Source: Hyphomicrobiaceae bacterium (lineage in GTDB: Bacteria; Pseudomonadota; Alphaproteobacteria; Rhizobiales; Hyphomicrobiaceae). Taken from it: DNA of 64,000 nt. Below are positions 1 to 8,935 of the stretch, piece by piece; within the stretch, counting starts at the first letter, position 1, and each line of letters begins with the position of its first letter. A program made the position numbers and the translations under genes. The stretch covers positions 48,861 through 112,860 of the forward strand of contig JAKFWF010000014.1 of the NCBI GenBank assembly GCA_021730785.1, in the 5' to 3' direction. The notes beneath the pieces were generated by a model. The model did no database searches and was not told the DNA's origin. It was given only the letters and a program-made list of their open reading frames with translations.

Positions 1-957
1 CACGGCCTCGGTCGTCATGCGGTTGCCGATCTGCACCGGGCTCTCGAAGCGCAGCATTTCTTCCACCGCCGTTGTGATCAGCGACGGGTCGGCCAGCAGG
101 CGGGCCCGCTGCTCGGGCCATTCGAGCAGCGTGTACAGGCCGTTGCCGATCAGATTGGTCGTCGTCTCATGGCCGGCGTTGAGAATGAAAATGACGTTCT
201 GCAGCAACTCGATCTCGGTCAGCTTCTCGCCGCCTTGCTCGCCGACGATCAGCCGGGTCAGGACGTCGCGCGCGGGATCGCCGGGCTTGCGGCGACGCTC
301 AGCGACAAGCTGGCGCAGATAGTCGAGGAACTCCGCAATCGCGCGCTCGCCGGCCGCCAGCAGCTGTGGGCCGGGCTGCGGCTCGAGCGCGCCCAAGATC
401 GCCAGTGACCAGTCGCGCAAGGGATGGCGTAGCTCGTGTGGGATCGCCAGTAGGTTGCCGATCACCTCGATCGGCACCGGGGCCGCGAGATCGGCGATCA
501 GGTCGCCATGACCGCGGGCTTCGAGCGCATCGAGCAGCTGATCGACGAGCGCCACCATCGGCGCTTCCATGTCGGCGACCGCACGCGCATTGAGGGCGCC
601 GGCGATGATCTTGCGCACGCGAGTATGCAGTGGCGGATCGTTGAAGATCAAACTTGTCGTGTGATGCTGGTAGAGCAGGCCGTCACCGAACTTTGGACGG
701 AACTCTGCTTTCTTGTCGGAGGAGAAGATGCGGGCATCCTTGTACGCCGTGATGCAGTCCTCGTAGGCCGACAAAAAATAGCTGCCGTCCGGCATGCGGG
801 CGATGGCTGCGTGCTCTCGCAGTGCGTTGTAGGTTGGATAGGGGTTGGCGATGAAGTCCGGCCCGATCGCGCGCAGATCGAAAGTGCCGGCGACGCGCTG
901 GGCATCGGCTGCGTCAGTGAACCGCGCTGGAGTGGCGGCTGGCGAAGCAATCGTCAT
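1..957 (-). CDS. Cytochrome P450 (3' part outside window)
   Basis: Heme-thiolate monooxygenase, soluble bacterial type (no N-terminal membrane anchor). The 319 visible codons begin MTIASPATPARF at an ATG preceded by the ribosome site CTGGAGG. Visible landmarks are the helix I oxygen-binding motif AGHETT near residue 254 and the helix K ExxR (EEMLR) near residue 304. The heme-ligand Cys loop lies beyond base 1, so the gene is truncated by the window edge and not shown to be broken. It diverges from the HAD gene with 131 bases between. Substrate cannot be told from sequence; the family hydroxylates small hydrophobic or steroid-like compounds and needs ferredoxin partners, none of which are encoded nearby. 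Confidence 0.93.
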   Translation of the reverse strand, partial: MTIASPAATPARFTDAADAQRVAGTFDLRAIGPDFIANPYPTYNALREHAAIARMPDGSYFLSAYEDCITAYKDARIFSSDKKAEFRPKFGDGLLYQHHTTSLIFNDPPLHTRVRKIIAGALNARAVADMEAPMVALVDQLLDALEARGHGDLIADLAAPVPIEVIGNLLAIPHELRHPLRDWSLAILGALEPQPGPQLLAAGERAIAEFLDYLRQLVAERRRKPGDPARDVLTRLIVGEQGGEKLTEIELLQNVIFILNAGHETTTNLIGNGLYTLLEWPEQRARLLADPSLITTAVEEMLRFESPVQIGNRMTTEAV

Positions 958-1088
958 GCGTGACCTCCAGGGGGCAAGTTCGACGGCGCATGCCGTCACT
1001 TGGTGTTATCGTTGCGCCGCCCGACCCATGCTACCATCTCACCCCACGGCCACAAGACGCCGCACGCTGCATTGGAACCCCGTCCGCC

Positions 1089-1763
1089 ATGAGCCGCTGT
1101 TGCGTCATCTTCGACCTCGACGACACGCTGTATCCAGAGCGTGCGTTCGCGCTGTCGGCGTTCGATGCGATTGGTGAGTGGGCAGAAGCGAACCTCGGGG
1201 TTGCCGGCCTGAACGACGATATGGTCCGCCTGCTCGACGCCGGGCATCTGGGGCAGATCTTTCCCTTGTCGCTGCAACGGCGTGGCGTCGATGCGGCGCA
1301 TGCCGGCCACCTGCTCGAGCTCTACCGGCAGCATCAGCCCGCGTCCCTGCAGCTCTATCCCGATACGACTGCCTGCCTTGATGCGTGTGCGGCGCGCGGC
1401 GCGATCGGCCTGATCACGGACGGCACGGTCGCGGTGCAGCAGGCCAAGGTGCGCGCGCTTGGGATCGGCCGCCGCTTCCAGCACATCGTCTACACGCATG
1501 GGCTGGGCGGACGGGGCTTCGCCAAGCCCCATCCGGCCGCGTTCGAGGCCATGCAGTCGACGGTCGGCCGCCCGGGCGACCGTTTCGTCTATGTCGGCGA
1601 CAATCCGGCAAAGGATTTCCTCAGCCCCAATCGCATGGGCTGGACCACGGTGCAGGTGGTGCGACCCAGTCGCATCCACGCGTCGGCAACGACGATCGAG
1701 GGCGGCGCACCGCAGCACATCCTCACCACGTTGGCAGCCCTGCCAGCACTCCTCGACCGGTAG
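1089..1763 (+). CDS. HAD-superfamily hydrolase (phosphatase)
   Basis: 224-residue haloacid-dehalogenase-type phosphohydrolase. Motif I is DLDDTL with nucleophile D9 and acid/base D11, motif II is ITDGT, a Lys follows in AKVRALGI, and motif IV is GDNPAKDF. The alpha-helical cap between motifs I and II is the class I type seen in Gph/YjjG-like enzymes. The reaction is expected to be hydrolysis of a small phosphomonoester in the cytoplasm; the substrate is unknown. The ATG at 1089 is chosen because it places DLDDT at the usual distance from the N-terminus; longer in-frame extension upstream has no family match I recognise. It converges on the MBL gene 9 bases downstream. Confidence 0.88.
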   Translation: MSRCCVIFDLDDTLYPERAFALSAFDAIGEWAEANLGVAGLNDDMVRLLDAGHLGQIFPLSLQRRGVDAAHAGHLLELYRQHQPASLQLYPDTTACLDACAARGAIGLITDGTVAVQQAKVRALGIGRRFQHIVYTHGLGGRGFAKPHPAAFEAMQSTVGRPGDRFVYVGDNPAKDFLSPNRMGWTTVQVVRPSRIHASATTIEGGAPQHILTTLAALPALLDR

Positions 1764-1772
1764 CGCCGTGCC

Positions 1773-2570
1773 TTAGCGTTTCGCCATCACGTCGAGGCGA
1801 TGGACGATGCCGTCGGTCTCAGGCTTCCAGGCGGGATAGCGCTTGAGGACGAGCGGGTCGTGACCCGGCACGACGCGGTCCCTGTGGCCGGCCAGCTGCT
1901 CGAGGCGGGAGTAGGTGCGCAGCGTCTCGGCGACGTCGATCGTTATCGAGAACGGCTTGCGGCGGTCCATGTTCTCATAGAGGTGGGCCGCATCCGAGGC
2001 CACGACGACAGGGCCGGCGGCCGTCATCACGCGGACGCTCTGCAGGCCTTTCGTGTGCCCGCCCGTGCGGTGCACCGTGACGCCCGGTGCCACCTCGCCG
2101 TCGCCGTCGTGGAACTGCACGCGGCCCGAGTAGACCTTCTTCACGAGGCTGCACACGTGGTCGACCGTGAACGGCTTGCGCATCGCCTCCTCGCACATGC
2201 ACGGCCCCGTCGCGTAGGCCATCTCGGCTTCCTGGATGTGGAACCGCGCGTGGCCGTACTGGTCGAGCGTGCCGGCGTGGTCATAGTGCAAGTGCGTGAC
2301 GATGACGGTTTCGATTTTGTCCGCCTCGATGCCGATGCGCTTCAACACTTCCTGCGGCTCGAAGGTGAGAACGCGGGCACGGCTCTTGGCCTCGGCATGA
2401 TCGAAGCCCGTGTCGACGAGGATCGTGCGATTGGCGTTGCGGATCACCCAGACGAAGTAGTCGATCGGCTGCGGGCTCGCGTGATCGTCGGCCGACATGA
2501 AGTTGTCGAACCGCGTACGGTTGGCGTGGGTGGCGTACTTGAGTGCAAGGATCTCGTAGGTTTCGGACAT
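1773..2570 (-). CDS. MBL-fold hydrolase, N-acyl homoserine lactonase family
   Basis: 265-residue metallo-beta-lactamase-fold protein. The dinuclear zinc motif THLHYDHAG has H93, H95, D97 and H98, and later ligands sit in the GGHTKG and VASDAAHLYEN segments, where the Asp bridges the metals. The overall layout matches AttM/AiiB/AiiA-type lactonases that open the ring of acyl-homoserine lactones, so quorum quenching is possible, but the same family includes other lactonases. A ribosome site GGGAGAG precedes the ATG. It lies 88 bases downstream of trmFO on the same strand, probably with its own promoter. No luxI/luxR pair is seen in the window. Confidence 0.82.
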   Translation of the reverse strand: MSETYEILALKYATHANRTRFDNFMSADDHASPQPIDYFVWVIRNANRTILVDTGFDHAEAKSRARVLTFEPQEVLKRIGIEADKIETVIVTHLHYDHAGTLDQYGHARFHIQEAEMAYATGPCMCEEAMRKPFTVDHVCSLVKKVYSGRVQFHDGDGEVAPGVTVHRTGGHTKGLQSVRVMTAAGPVVVASDAAHLYENMDRRKPFSITIDVAETLRTYSRLEQLAGHRDRVVPGHDPLVLKRYPAWKPETDGIVHRLDVMAKR

Positions 2571-2658
2571 GGCGTGCTCTCTCCCGTTCGATCACGTCGC
2601 GGACCGGGGCAGCTTGAGCCCGTTTGGGGATCGCTGCAATACGATCGCCGTCCATCCC

Positions 2659-4080
2659 CTACTCCGCTGCCACCTTCTGCCCGGCCGCGCCAAGCCAGAG
2701 GTCGAGGTCGGCGAGTGCGCGGCGGCTCATCGCGCGCTTTTTTGCAAAGCCGCGGTCGCGCCCCTTGATCGGTTTTCCGTTGGCGTCGTGCGTCGGCGGA
2801 TCGAGGGCGGGCAGCAGGCCATAGTTGATGTTCATGGGCTGGAACGAGCCCTTCGCCTCTTCTTCCGTGCCGACCAGATGGCCGCCCGTGATGTGCCCGA
2901 TCAGCGCGCCGAGCGCCGTCGTCGCGGGCGGGAGTGCGTGGCGCTCGCCGCGCCGGTCGGCGGCAGCGAAACGTCCAGCCAGCAGTCCGATCGCGGCACT
3001 CTCGATATAGCCCTCGACCCCGGTGATCTGGCCGGCAAAGCGCAGCCGCGGCATGGCCTTCAGGCGCAGTTGCCCGTCGAGCAGCGTCGGCGCATTGAGG
3101 AAGGTGTTGCGATGCAGGCCGCCGAGGCGCGCGAATTCGGCCGTCTCCAGTCCAGGGATCATGCGGAACACGCGCACCTGCTCGGCATGCTTCATCTTGG
3201 TCTGGAAGCCGACCATGTTCCACAGCGTGCCGAGCGCGTTGTCCTGGCGCAATTGCACCACCGCGTAAGGCCGCTTGCCCGCTTCGTGCGGGTTGGCGAG
3301 GCCAACCGGCTTCAGGGGACCAAAGCGCAACGTCTCGCGACCGCGCTCGGCCATCACCTCGACCGGCAGGCAGCCGTCGAAATAGGGCGTGTTGGCTTCC
3401 CACTCCTTGAACACGGTCTTTTCCGCCGCCAGCATCGCGTCGATGAAGGCTTCGTACTGGGGCTTGTCCATGGGGCAGTTGAGGTAGTCCGCGCCGGTGC
3501 CGCCGGGACCGGCCTTGTCGTAGCGCGATTGCTTCCAGGCGCGCGACTGGTCGATCGAGTCGTAATGGATCACCGGGGCAATCGCGTCGAAGAACGCGAG
3601 GCTGTCGGCGCCGGTGAGTGAAATGATTGCCGCGCTGAGTGAGGGCGACGTGAGCGGCCCCGTCGCCACGATCACGTTGTCCCAGGCAGCGGGCGGCAGC
3701 CCGGCCACTTCCTCGCGCGCAATCGTAATCAGCGGGTGGGCGTCGAGCCGCGCCGTCACTTCGGCCGAGAACGCGTCGCGGTCGACGGCAAGCGCACCGC
3801 CCGCCGGCAGCTTGTGCTTGTCGGCTGCACTCATGATCAGCGAGTGGCAGCGCCGCATCTCCTCGTGCAGCAGGCCGACCGCGTTGTTCTCCCAGTCGTC
3901 CGAGCGGAACGAGTTGGAGCACACGAGTTCGGCGAGGCCGTCGGTGTGGTGCGCATCCGTGCCGCGCACGGGGCGCATCTCGTGCAGCACGACGGGGACA
4001 CCGGCCGTTGCCGCCTGCCAGGCAGCTTCGGAGCCCGCAAGCCCGCCGCCGATCACATGAATTGTGTCTGACTGTTCCAT
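2659..4080 (-). CDS. trmFO: tRNA (uracil-54-C5)-methyltransferase, folate/FAD-dependent (TrmFO)
   Basis: Makes ribothymidine at position 54 of the tRNA T-loop, with 5,10-methylenetetrahydrofolate as carbon donor and FADH2 as reductant. The 473 residues fit the family length. The N-terminal Rossmann FAD motif GGGLAGSEA covers residues 11-19, followed by the family stretch VVLHEMRP and an [12 protein letters not shown] block typical of TrmFO/GidA relatives. The C-terminal [13 protein letters not shown] and DLDLWL are also in keeping with alphaproteobacterial TrmFO. It diverges from aroQ with 107 bases between, which must hold both promoters. Cytoplasmic. Confidence 0.96.
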   Translation of the reverse strand: MEQSDTIHVIGGGLAGSEAAWQAATAGVPVVLHEMRPVRGTDAHHTDGLAELVCSNSFRSDDWENNAVGLLHEEMRRCHSLIMSAADKHKLPAGGALAVDRDAFSAEVTARLDAHPLITIAREEVAGLPPAAWDNVIVATGPLTSPSLSAAIISLTGADSLAFFDAIAPVIHYDSIDQSRAWKQSRYDKAGPGGTGADYLNCPMDKPQYEAFIDAMLAAEKTVFKEWEANTPYFDGCLPVEVMAERGRETLRFGPLKPVGLANPHEAGKRPYAVVQLRQDNALGTLWNMVGFQTKMKHAEQVRVFRMIPGLETAEFARLGGLHRNTFLNAPTLLDGQLRLKAMPRLRFAGQITGVEGYIESAAIGLLAGRFAAADRRGERHALPPATTALGALIGHITGGHLVGTEEEAKGSFQPMNINYGLLPALDPPTHDANGKPIKGRDRGFAKKRAMSRRALADLDLWLGAAGQKVAAE

Positions 4081-4187
4081 GGCGCGGAAGCGTAGTCGAA
4101 AAGCGCCATCCCCTCAACGAAGCATTGCGCGCCGCCGGGCTTCGCGCGCATAGAGGGCGAGTTGCAACCGCGAGCCAGGAAATCGCC

Positions 4188-4646
4188 ATGAGCCGCCTTG
4201 TCTACATTCTCAACGGCCCGAACCTCAATCTGCTCGGCAAGCGCCAACCGCACATCTATGGCCACGAGACGCTGGCCGACGTGGAGCGGGACTGCCGCGC
4301 GCTGGCCAAGGAGTTGAAACTCGACATCGCCTTCCACCAGTCGAACCGCGAGTACGAACTGATCGACTGGATCCACGCGGCGCGCGAGTCGGCCGGCGGC
4401 ATCGTGATCAATCCGGCGGCCTTCACGCACACGTCGATTGCCCTGCTCGATGCGCTCAATACCTTCGAGCCACCGGTGATCGAGGTGCACATTTCCCAGG
4501 TGCACAAGCGCGAGGCGTTCCGCCACCATTCCTATGTGTCGAACCGTGCCGACGCGGTGATGGCGGGCTTTGGCACGCAAGGTTATCAGCTGGCATTGCG
4601 CCGCATCGCCCGGCTAATGGAGGAGGCTGCGGCGAAGCGTGCGTGA
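4188..4646 (+). CDS. aroQ: Type II 3-dehydroquinate dehydratase
   Basis: Third step of the shikimate pathway: dehydrates 3-dehydroquinate to 3-dehydroshikimate by trans elimination. The 152 residues match the small dodecameric type II enzyme. Signatures are NGPNLNLLG (9-17), the catalytic Tyr 24 in PHIYGHETL, the substrate-loop [13 protein letters not shown], the [12 protein letters not shown] block, and [11 protein letters not shown] with the catalytic His. In many alphaproteobacteria aroQ is followed by accB-accC; here it stands alone and is followed by about 320 bases with no gene. Confidence 0.97.
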   Translation: MSRLVYILNGPNLNLLGKRQPHIYGHETLADVERDCRALAKELKLDIAFHQSNREYELIDWIHAARESAGGIVINPAAFTHTSIALLDALNTFEPPVIEVHISQVHKREAFRHHSYVSNRADAVMAGFGTQGYQLALRRIARLMEEAAAKRA

Positions 4647-4964
4647 GGGTACGCGTGCGCTTGGTTGCTCCGACTGGCGTTCCCCGCTGGCCGCGCCACC
4701 GGCTCTGCGGACGAAGCGGCCTATGGCGTTCACACATGGTGGCTGCGCGAATGCATCAGTGGGTCGTTGGCCGAATGCGTGCTCGGCCCACTATCCTTTA
4801 TCGTCGTCCAGTGGCAGCGATCCGTGTGACACTGACCGCTATCGCGCGGTTTCCGCGGCGGTTGGAGAGGACCCGGAATGGATCGCTCTGTCCGGTCAGT
4901 AATGAGCGTCGGCCATCCATTCGTGACCGGACGGCCATCATGGCGCGCGCGCATGATCAGTCAG
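4647..4964. other. Intergenic region between convergent genes
   Basis: 318 bases between the ends of aroQ and the GNAT gene. I see no reading frame with family resemblance, no clear terminator hairpin and no repeat. Short open frames here cross both flanking genes and look like chance frames of GC-rich DNA. Confidence 0.5.
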
Positions 4965-5549
4965 TCACACCCCGTACCTATGCGTCAGCCACCACGCACG
5001 GATGCCCGGAGCGTCAGCACGACCCGCAAGCGTGCAGCCGAACCGCTGATAGAAATCGAGGTTTGCTTCGTTGGCGGTCCAGAATGCGATCGGCCCGGAC
5101 GAATTTGCCAGCCGGGACCGCATGAGCGCCGAGCCGCCACCGCTGCCGGACGTGCGGGCGCCAAGAAATTCCAGGTACCAGAACGGCGGCGGCGGCATCG
5201 AGGCCTCGAGCGCCGCAAACAATGTGGCCGCGGCCGGCGTCGTATTGGGTGGCGGCGTCCAACTCGGCACATGGCCCGGCGGGTTCCAGATGGCCGCCGC
5301 ATCGAGGGTGTCGGTGACATCGACCAGCGCGCCCGGCGCCAATTCGCGCGTAGCCTGCTCGAAGAGTTGTCGATAGGCCGCCTGCCGGATTGCAGCGTCG
5401 GGAAAGAACCATTGTGCCAGCGGATCGCGATCAAAGGCGGTCGTCAGTACATCGGCGACCGCATCTTCCTCGCCTGTTGCCATGGGCCGAACCAATCGAG
5501 CGATTCCGCCTGTGTGGGGCGCTTTGTCCAAGGTCGTTTCCTTCTTCAC
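4965..5549 (-). CDS. GNAT-family N-acetyltransferase
   Basis: 194-residue acetyl-CoA-dependent acyltransferase. The first strand and helix (IARLVRPMATGEEDAVADVLTTAF broken across residues 16-39), the substrate-side DPLAQWFFPD, the beta-4 strand WYLEFLG, a pyrophosphate loop RTSGSGGGSAL that satisfies RxxGxG, and the late NLDFYQRFG motif are all in the family order. The acceptor is unknown. The start is uncertain: GTG at 5549 gives the full form, and a TTG at 5531 has the better ribosome site (AAGGAA six bases before). Both keep the whole GNAT domain; the ATG at 5483 would remove the first strand. Confidence 0.8.
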   Translation of the reverse strand: MKKETTLDKAPHTGGIARLVRPMATGEEDAVADVLTTAFDRDPLAQWFFPDAAIRQAAYRQLFEQATRELAPGALVDVTDTLDAAAIWNPPGHVPSWTPPPNTTPAAATLFAALEASMPPPPFWYLEFLGARTSGSGGGSALMRSRLANSSGPIAFWTANEANLDFYQRFGCTLAGRADAPGIRAWWLTHRYGV

Positions 5550-6079
5550 AGCATCCGGCCGATCTCGTCATTTTCCATAGCTTCAAAGAGCCGATGCTTC
5601 AAAGCCGCTGCGATGTGCGCTGCCACCAAAGCCAGAAACCGACAGTGCTATCGCCGCTTCAATTTCACATTCAAGTCTTCCTTGATATAAATCTCAAAGA
5701 ACCCGGGAAGCCGGCCGCCTGCCTACGCGCAGGCATTGTATCTCGTCGCAGGCGAGCCGAAGTAATGCGGGGGGAGCGCCGGCGTCCGCAATGCCCTTAT
5801 TGGCGACCGTACTGATGGCAGTGCAATTAGGACGGCCGAGGGCCGCTCAAATGGTGGGAAACAGAGGTTGCCTTGCCGGTGCTTGATCAGCGGCGACCCA
5901 CCCTCGGCCGACCGAAGTGGGCCGGCCTCTGCCTGAAGGGGGGAGGGGCTGGAACGTCAAATGCTCGTCCCCCAGTCGGTATCGGCGGCGCGCTGCCAGA
6001 CTTTCGCAGTCGGTGCCTTGCATCCTTCTATCGCTGCGGCGTAACAGTGCAGGCAGAACGCGACGACCAGGAGTATCCC
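5550..6079. other. Long intergenic region with an AT-rich patch
   Basis: 530 bases between the divergent GNAT and YqeY genes. Bases 5560-5700 are clearly richer in A and T than the surroundings and would be the natural place for the GNAT promoter on the minus strand. No open frame here resembles a known protein. The ribosome site of YqeY, CCAGGAG, lies at the right-hand end. Confidence 0.45.
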
Positions 6080-6526
6080 ATGCGCGATGAAATCATGCAG
6101 GCCGTGAAGGATGCCATGAAGGGCGGCGACAAGGCGCGGCTGTCGACGCTCCGGATGATGCAGTCGAAGATCAAGGACGGCGATATCGCCGCGCGGCCGG
6201 CCAAGGACAAGATCACCGACCCGGAAATCATCGATCTGCTGGCGAAAATGGTGAAGCAGCGGCGCGAGTCGATCGAGCTCTACAAGCAGGGCGGGCGGCC
6301 CGAACTCGCGGACAGCGAGCAGGCCGAGATCACGGTGATCGAAGGCTTCATGCCAAAGCAGCTTGGCGAAGCCGATATCGCGGCTGCCATCGCCGGCGTC
6401 ATCAAGGACACGGGGGCCGCCAGCCCGAAGGACATGGGCCGGGTGATGACTGCGCTCAAGGAGAAGTTTGCCGGCCAGATGGATTTCACCAAGGCGAGCG
6501 CCATGGTGAAGGGTTTGCTCAAGTAG
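6080..6526 (+). CDS. GatB/YqeY domain protein
   Basis: 148-residue YqeY-type protein: a free-standing copy of the helical tail domain of the amidotransferase subunit GatB, thought to bind tRNA. The sequence is of the family type throughout: a charged helix (MRDEIMQAVKDAMK), KARLSTLRMMQSKIKD, then LAKMVKQRRESIELYKQGGRPELADSE with the family arrangement, EGFMPKQL, and the closing GRVMTALKEKFAGQMDF. In many alphaproteobacteria the gene lies beside carA or dnaG-rpoD; neither is here. CCAGGAG five bases before the ATG fixes the start. The amidase gene follows after 17 bases, so the two may be cotranscribed. Confidence 0.92.
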   Translation: MRDEIMQAVKDAMKGGDKARLSTLRMMQSKIKDGDIAARPAKDKITDPEIIDLLAKMVKQRRESIELYKQGGRPELADSEQAEITVIEGFMPKQLGEADIAAAIAGVIKDTGAASPKDMGRVMTALKEKFAGQMDFTKASAMVKGLLK

Positions 6527-6543
6527 CCGCGCGCGGAGGTTCG

Positions 6544-7074
6544 ATGCCGGCGCCCTACCGCAGTCTGACGATCGCGGCGTTCGCGGCGGAGGTTGCGAAC
6601 TTCGCCTGGACGCGCCGGGTGTGGCGCGTCGACATGCACCACACCTGGGTTCCGGCGCATGCCGACTATGCTGGTCTCGCTTCGATCGAGGGCATGGCAA
6701 CCTACCATGTTCGTGACCGCGGCTTCGACGATATCGCCCAGCATGTGTCGATCGCGCCGGACGGTGCGATCTGGACCGGGCGCGACTGGAACAAGGACCC
6801 GGCCAGCGTCGGCTATCGCATGAACCGTGGTGTGTTCATGTTCGAAGCCATCGGCAACTTCGACATCGGGTTCGATCGGCTGGCTGGTGCGCAACGCGAC
6901 AGCGTCTGTGCGGTGATCGACATCGTGCAAAGGCGATTCCGGTTGCCGGTTCAGGCCCTGCTGTTCCATCGCGAGGTGCCGCAGACCGAGAAGACCTGCC
7001 CCGGCACCAGCGTCGACAAGGACGATATCTTGCGGCGCGTTACGGCGCGCAGGCGCGCGGCTGATCCGGCTTAA
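6544..7074 (+). CDS. PGRP/Amidase_2-like N-acetylmuramoyl-L-alanine amidase
   Basis: 176-residue zinc amidohydrolase-type domain that would cut the bond between muramic acid and the stem peptide. The zinc ligands are visible as HH in DMHHTWVP (about residue 37), His in LFHREVPQ, and Cys in the KTCPGT motif near the end, replacing the PGRP C-terminal signature DCPG. ATYHVRDRGFDDIAQHVSIAPDGAIWTGRDW is the substrate-groove core (seen in pieces across residues 57-86). There is no obvious signal peptide, so it may be cytoplasmic, a phage-derived lysin relic, or exported another way. GGAGG lies just before the ATG. Confidence 0.82.
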   Translation: MPAPYRSLTIAAFAAEVANFAWTRRVWRVDMHHTWVPAHADYAGLASIEGMATYHVRDRGFDDIAQHVSIAPDGAIWTGRDWNKDPASVGYRMNRGVFMFEAIGNFDIGFDRLAGAQRDSVCAVIDIVQRRFRLPVQALLFHREVPQTEKTCPGTSVDKDDILRRVTARRRAADPA

Positions 7075-7087
7075 GGCACATGTCGCT

Positions 7088-7891
7088 TCATGGCTTGCAG
7101 CGGGTTGCGAACCTGACGACTTCGGCGACGAACGCGGTCGTGCGGGTGATCGGATACATGTGGCCGCCGGTCGGGAACATCTGCACCTCGGCGTGCTTGA
7201 TGAGGCCAGCCAATTCCCGGTTGAGGAAAGCCGGCACGATCAGATCATCCTCCGCCCCCTGCACGAGCGTGGGCGCAGTGATGCGGTGGATATCCATTGA
7301 CCGGTCGAAGGCGAGGATGGCCGCGATCCGCTCGGCGACGACGGCCTGCTGGGCGGGTGTGACGGGGGCGCCGGTGCGCATCGCCTCAAAGGCTGCCCAA
7401 TTGGCATTGAGCCAGTCGGCGGTGTAGGCGAGGAAGCCTACCATGGCCGAATATTCCTTCGGCAGGACTTTCAGGATCTCGGCGCGCGCGTTGAACAGTT
7501 CGGCCATGTAGCGGTTGGGGCGCGCCCAGGTGCCGCTGAGGATCAAGCCGGCAATCCGCGTCTCATCGTGCAGCGCCATCGCCTGCAGAATGACGCCCCC
7601 GGTCGAATGGCCGAGCAGGACGCAACGTTTCGAGCCGACGTGATCCAGAACAGCCTCGGCATCTCGCGCCAGTTGCTCGATCGTGGTGGCGGCCGTGCCG
7701 CGCGTGCTTGCTGCAATGCCGCGCTGGTCAAAGCGGATCAGGCGGAAGGACTTGGCCAGGTCGGGCACGGCTGCATCCCAGTAGGATGCCGTCCCGCCAA
7801 GCCCGGTGACGAGCATGAGGTCAGGTCCGCTGCCGTCCACGTGGACGCTGAGTTCGGCCCCATCGGTCAGTTTCACGCGGCTGATCGCCAT
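7088..7891 (-). CDS. Alpha/beta-fold hydrolase
   Basis: 267-residue serine hydrolase. It has the oxyanion-strand LVTGLGGTASYW, the DQRGIAAS turn, the nucleophile elbow GHSTGG with the Ser near residue 101, the acid in VQGAEDDLIVP and the catalytic His in GGHMYPITR. The arrangement resembles 3-oxoadipate enol-lactonase/PcaD and related esterases, but the substrate is not evident. Twenty-one bases separate it from the upstream cupin gene on the same strand, so the two probably form an operon dealing with one small-molecule substrate. Confidence 0.87.
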   Translation of the reverse strand: MAISRVKLTDGAELSVHVDGSGPDLMLVTGLGGTASYWDAAVPDLAKSFRLIRFDQRGIAASTRGTAATTIEQLARDAEAVLDHVGSKRCVLLGHSTGGVILQAMALHDETRIAGLILSGTWARPNRYMAELFNARAEILKVLPKEYSAMVGFLAYTADWLNANWAAFEAMRTGAPVTPAQQAVVAERIAAILAFDRSMDIHRITAPTLVQGAEDDLIVPAFLNRELAGLIKHAEVQMFPTGGHMYPITRTTAFVAEVVRFATRCKP

Positions 7892-7912
7892 GGCATCCTC
7901 ATTTCGGTTGGC

Positions 7913-8431
7913 TCAACTCTTCTGGTCGAACGAGGGGTCGGTCCAGCCGAAAACGGTACGCGCCTCGATCTCGGCGATGTTGGCTGGCCGGGGGAACGGT
8001 TCGGGCGCCGGTTGGCCAGCGATCCGTTCGCGCCCGATCTCGGCGAAGAACTGGTCGAGGCCGCCTGGCAGCATCAGCCACAGGAAGGTCATTGGCAGAT
8101 CATTGGGATTGAGAAAGTGATGCTTGATGCCGCGGCCGATGTAAACCGTGGTGCCAAGCTCCATTGGCCGCTCTACGCCATCGATGCGGGCAACGCCACG
8201 ACCCTCGACCACATGGATGACCTCTTCGTTGTCGGCATGCGTGTGCTCGCGGATGAAGCATTGCGGCGACACCATCTGGGTTCCAAGCGAGAAGTTCGCA
8301 TGCCCGCCGGTCATGCGCTGGTTGAGAATGTTGCGCACGAAGCCGTTGGCCGGCACCGGCTGCCAGAAGCTCGCGGCATCATCGCGGGCGATGACGAGGG
8401 CTCGACTTTGAGCATCGTTGGAATGTGTCAT
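7913..8431 (-). CDS. Cupin-domain protein
   Basis: 172 residues with a single conserved beta-barrel cupin. Motif 1 is HTHADNEEVIHVVEGRG (residues about 69-85; His, His, Glu metal ligands) and motif 2 is TVYIGRGIKHHFLNPND with the last His. It probably binds a divalent metal and acts on, or senses, a small acid; dioxygenase, isomerase or sugar-binding roles cannot be separated. It heads the operon with the alpha/beta hydrolase. An ATG start after GGGTCGAG is accepted. Confidence 0.8.
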   Translation of the reverse strand: MTHSNDAQSRALVIARDDAASFWQPVPANGFVRNILNQRMTGGHANFSLGTQMVSPQCFIREHTHADNEEVIHVVEGRGVARIDGVERPMELGTTVYIGRGIKHHFLNPNDLPMTFLWLMLPGGLDQFFAEIGRERIAGQPAPEPFPRPANIAEIEARTVFGWTDPSFDQKS

Positions 8432-8521
8432 GCGCGTGCTCGACCCTGCCTAAAGCTCCATGCTTCAGGCTCGGATCACAGGGTCGCCATGTCAAGGCTG
8501 ACCAGCCCTTGGCGAGCCCTT

Positions 8522-8749
8522 TCACCGCTTCAGGCACCCTTGCAGGCAAGAGTGGAACTGGGCGTCGCAGCTGGCGCTGCCTTTGGTCGCTATCCGGCAT
8601 TCGTTGTGGGCGGCCCGGCAGGCGCTGGCACAGTTGTTGTTCTGGGCGAGCGCGCACGATGCAGCCCCATCGAACAGCATTGCAGTCGCACCCGTGGCGA
8701 TGGCGAGCAAGGCCAGGGCGGCGATGACGGCGGCAGTAGGTCTGCGCAT
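8522..8749 (-). CDS. Small secreted six-cysteine protein
   Basis: 75-residue precursor with a classical signal peptide (MRRPTAAV, then a hydrophobic Ala/Leu stretch, possible cut after ALA at 35). The mature part of about 40 residues has cysteines at 40, 44, 51, 61, 68 and 72, giving spacings 3-6-9-6-3, which is mirror-symmetric. That is the geometry expected of an antiparallel helical hairpin tied by three disulfides. I do not recognise a family. The ATG at 8749 follows AAGGAG and starts the signal peptide exactly; an upstream frame to 8788 is not needed. Likely periplasmic or extracellular, oxidised by DsbA. Function unknown. Confidence 0.7.
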   Translation of the reverse strand: MRRPTAAVIAALALLAIATGATAMLFDGAASCALAQNNNCASACRAAHNECRIATKGSASCDAQFHSCLQGCLKR

Positions 8750-8935
8750 GGCCCACTCCTTGCGGGATTTGGCTGCCGCGCGGCACATGCAGGTAGCGAG
8801 CGCGGCAAACCTAGCGTGCTGGGTTTGAGCTTCGGTCTATGCTCCGCCCGATGAACGCAATCTGAACCAATCCGCCGGCAAACACCCGAAAGCGCGGATC
8901 AGCGTCCCGTAATTCAGTCAGCAGATCAGGTGTGC

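Noticed and set aside
1..957. P450 as a truncated pseudogene
   Set aside because: The missing Cys loop is simply beyond the left edge of the window.
2444..4189. Open frame of about 580 codons in another minus-strand frame over trmFO
   Set aside because: Arg-rich, low-complexity translation typical of out-of-frame reading of GC-rich coding DNA.
4965..5549. GNAT gene thought to lack the acetyl-CoA motif
   Set aside because: RTSGSG satisfies RxxGxG, so the motif is present.
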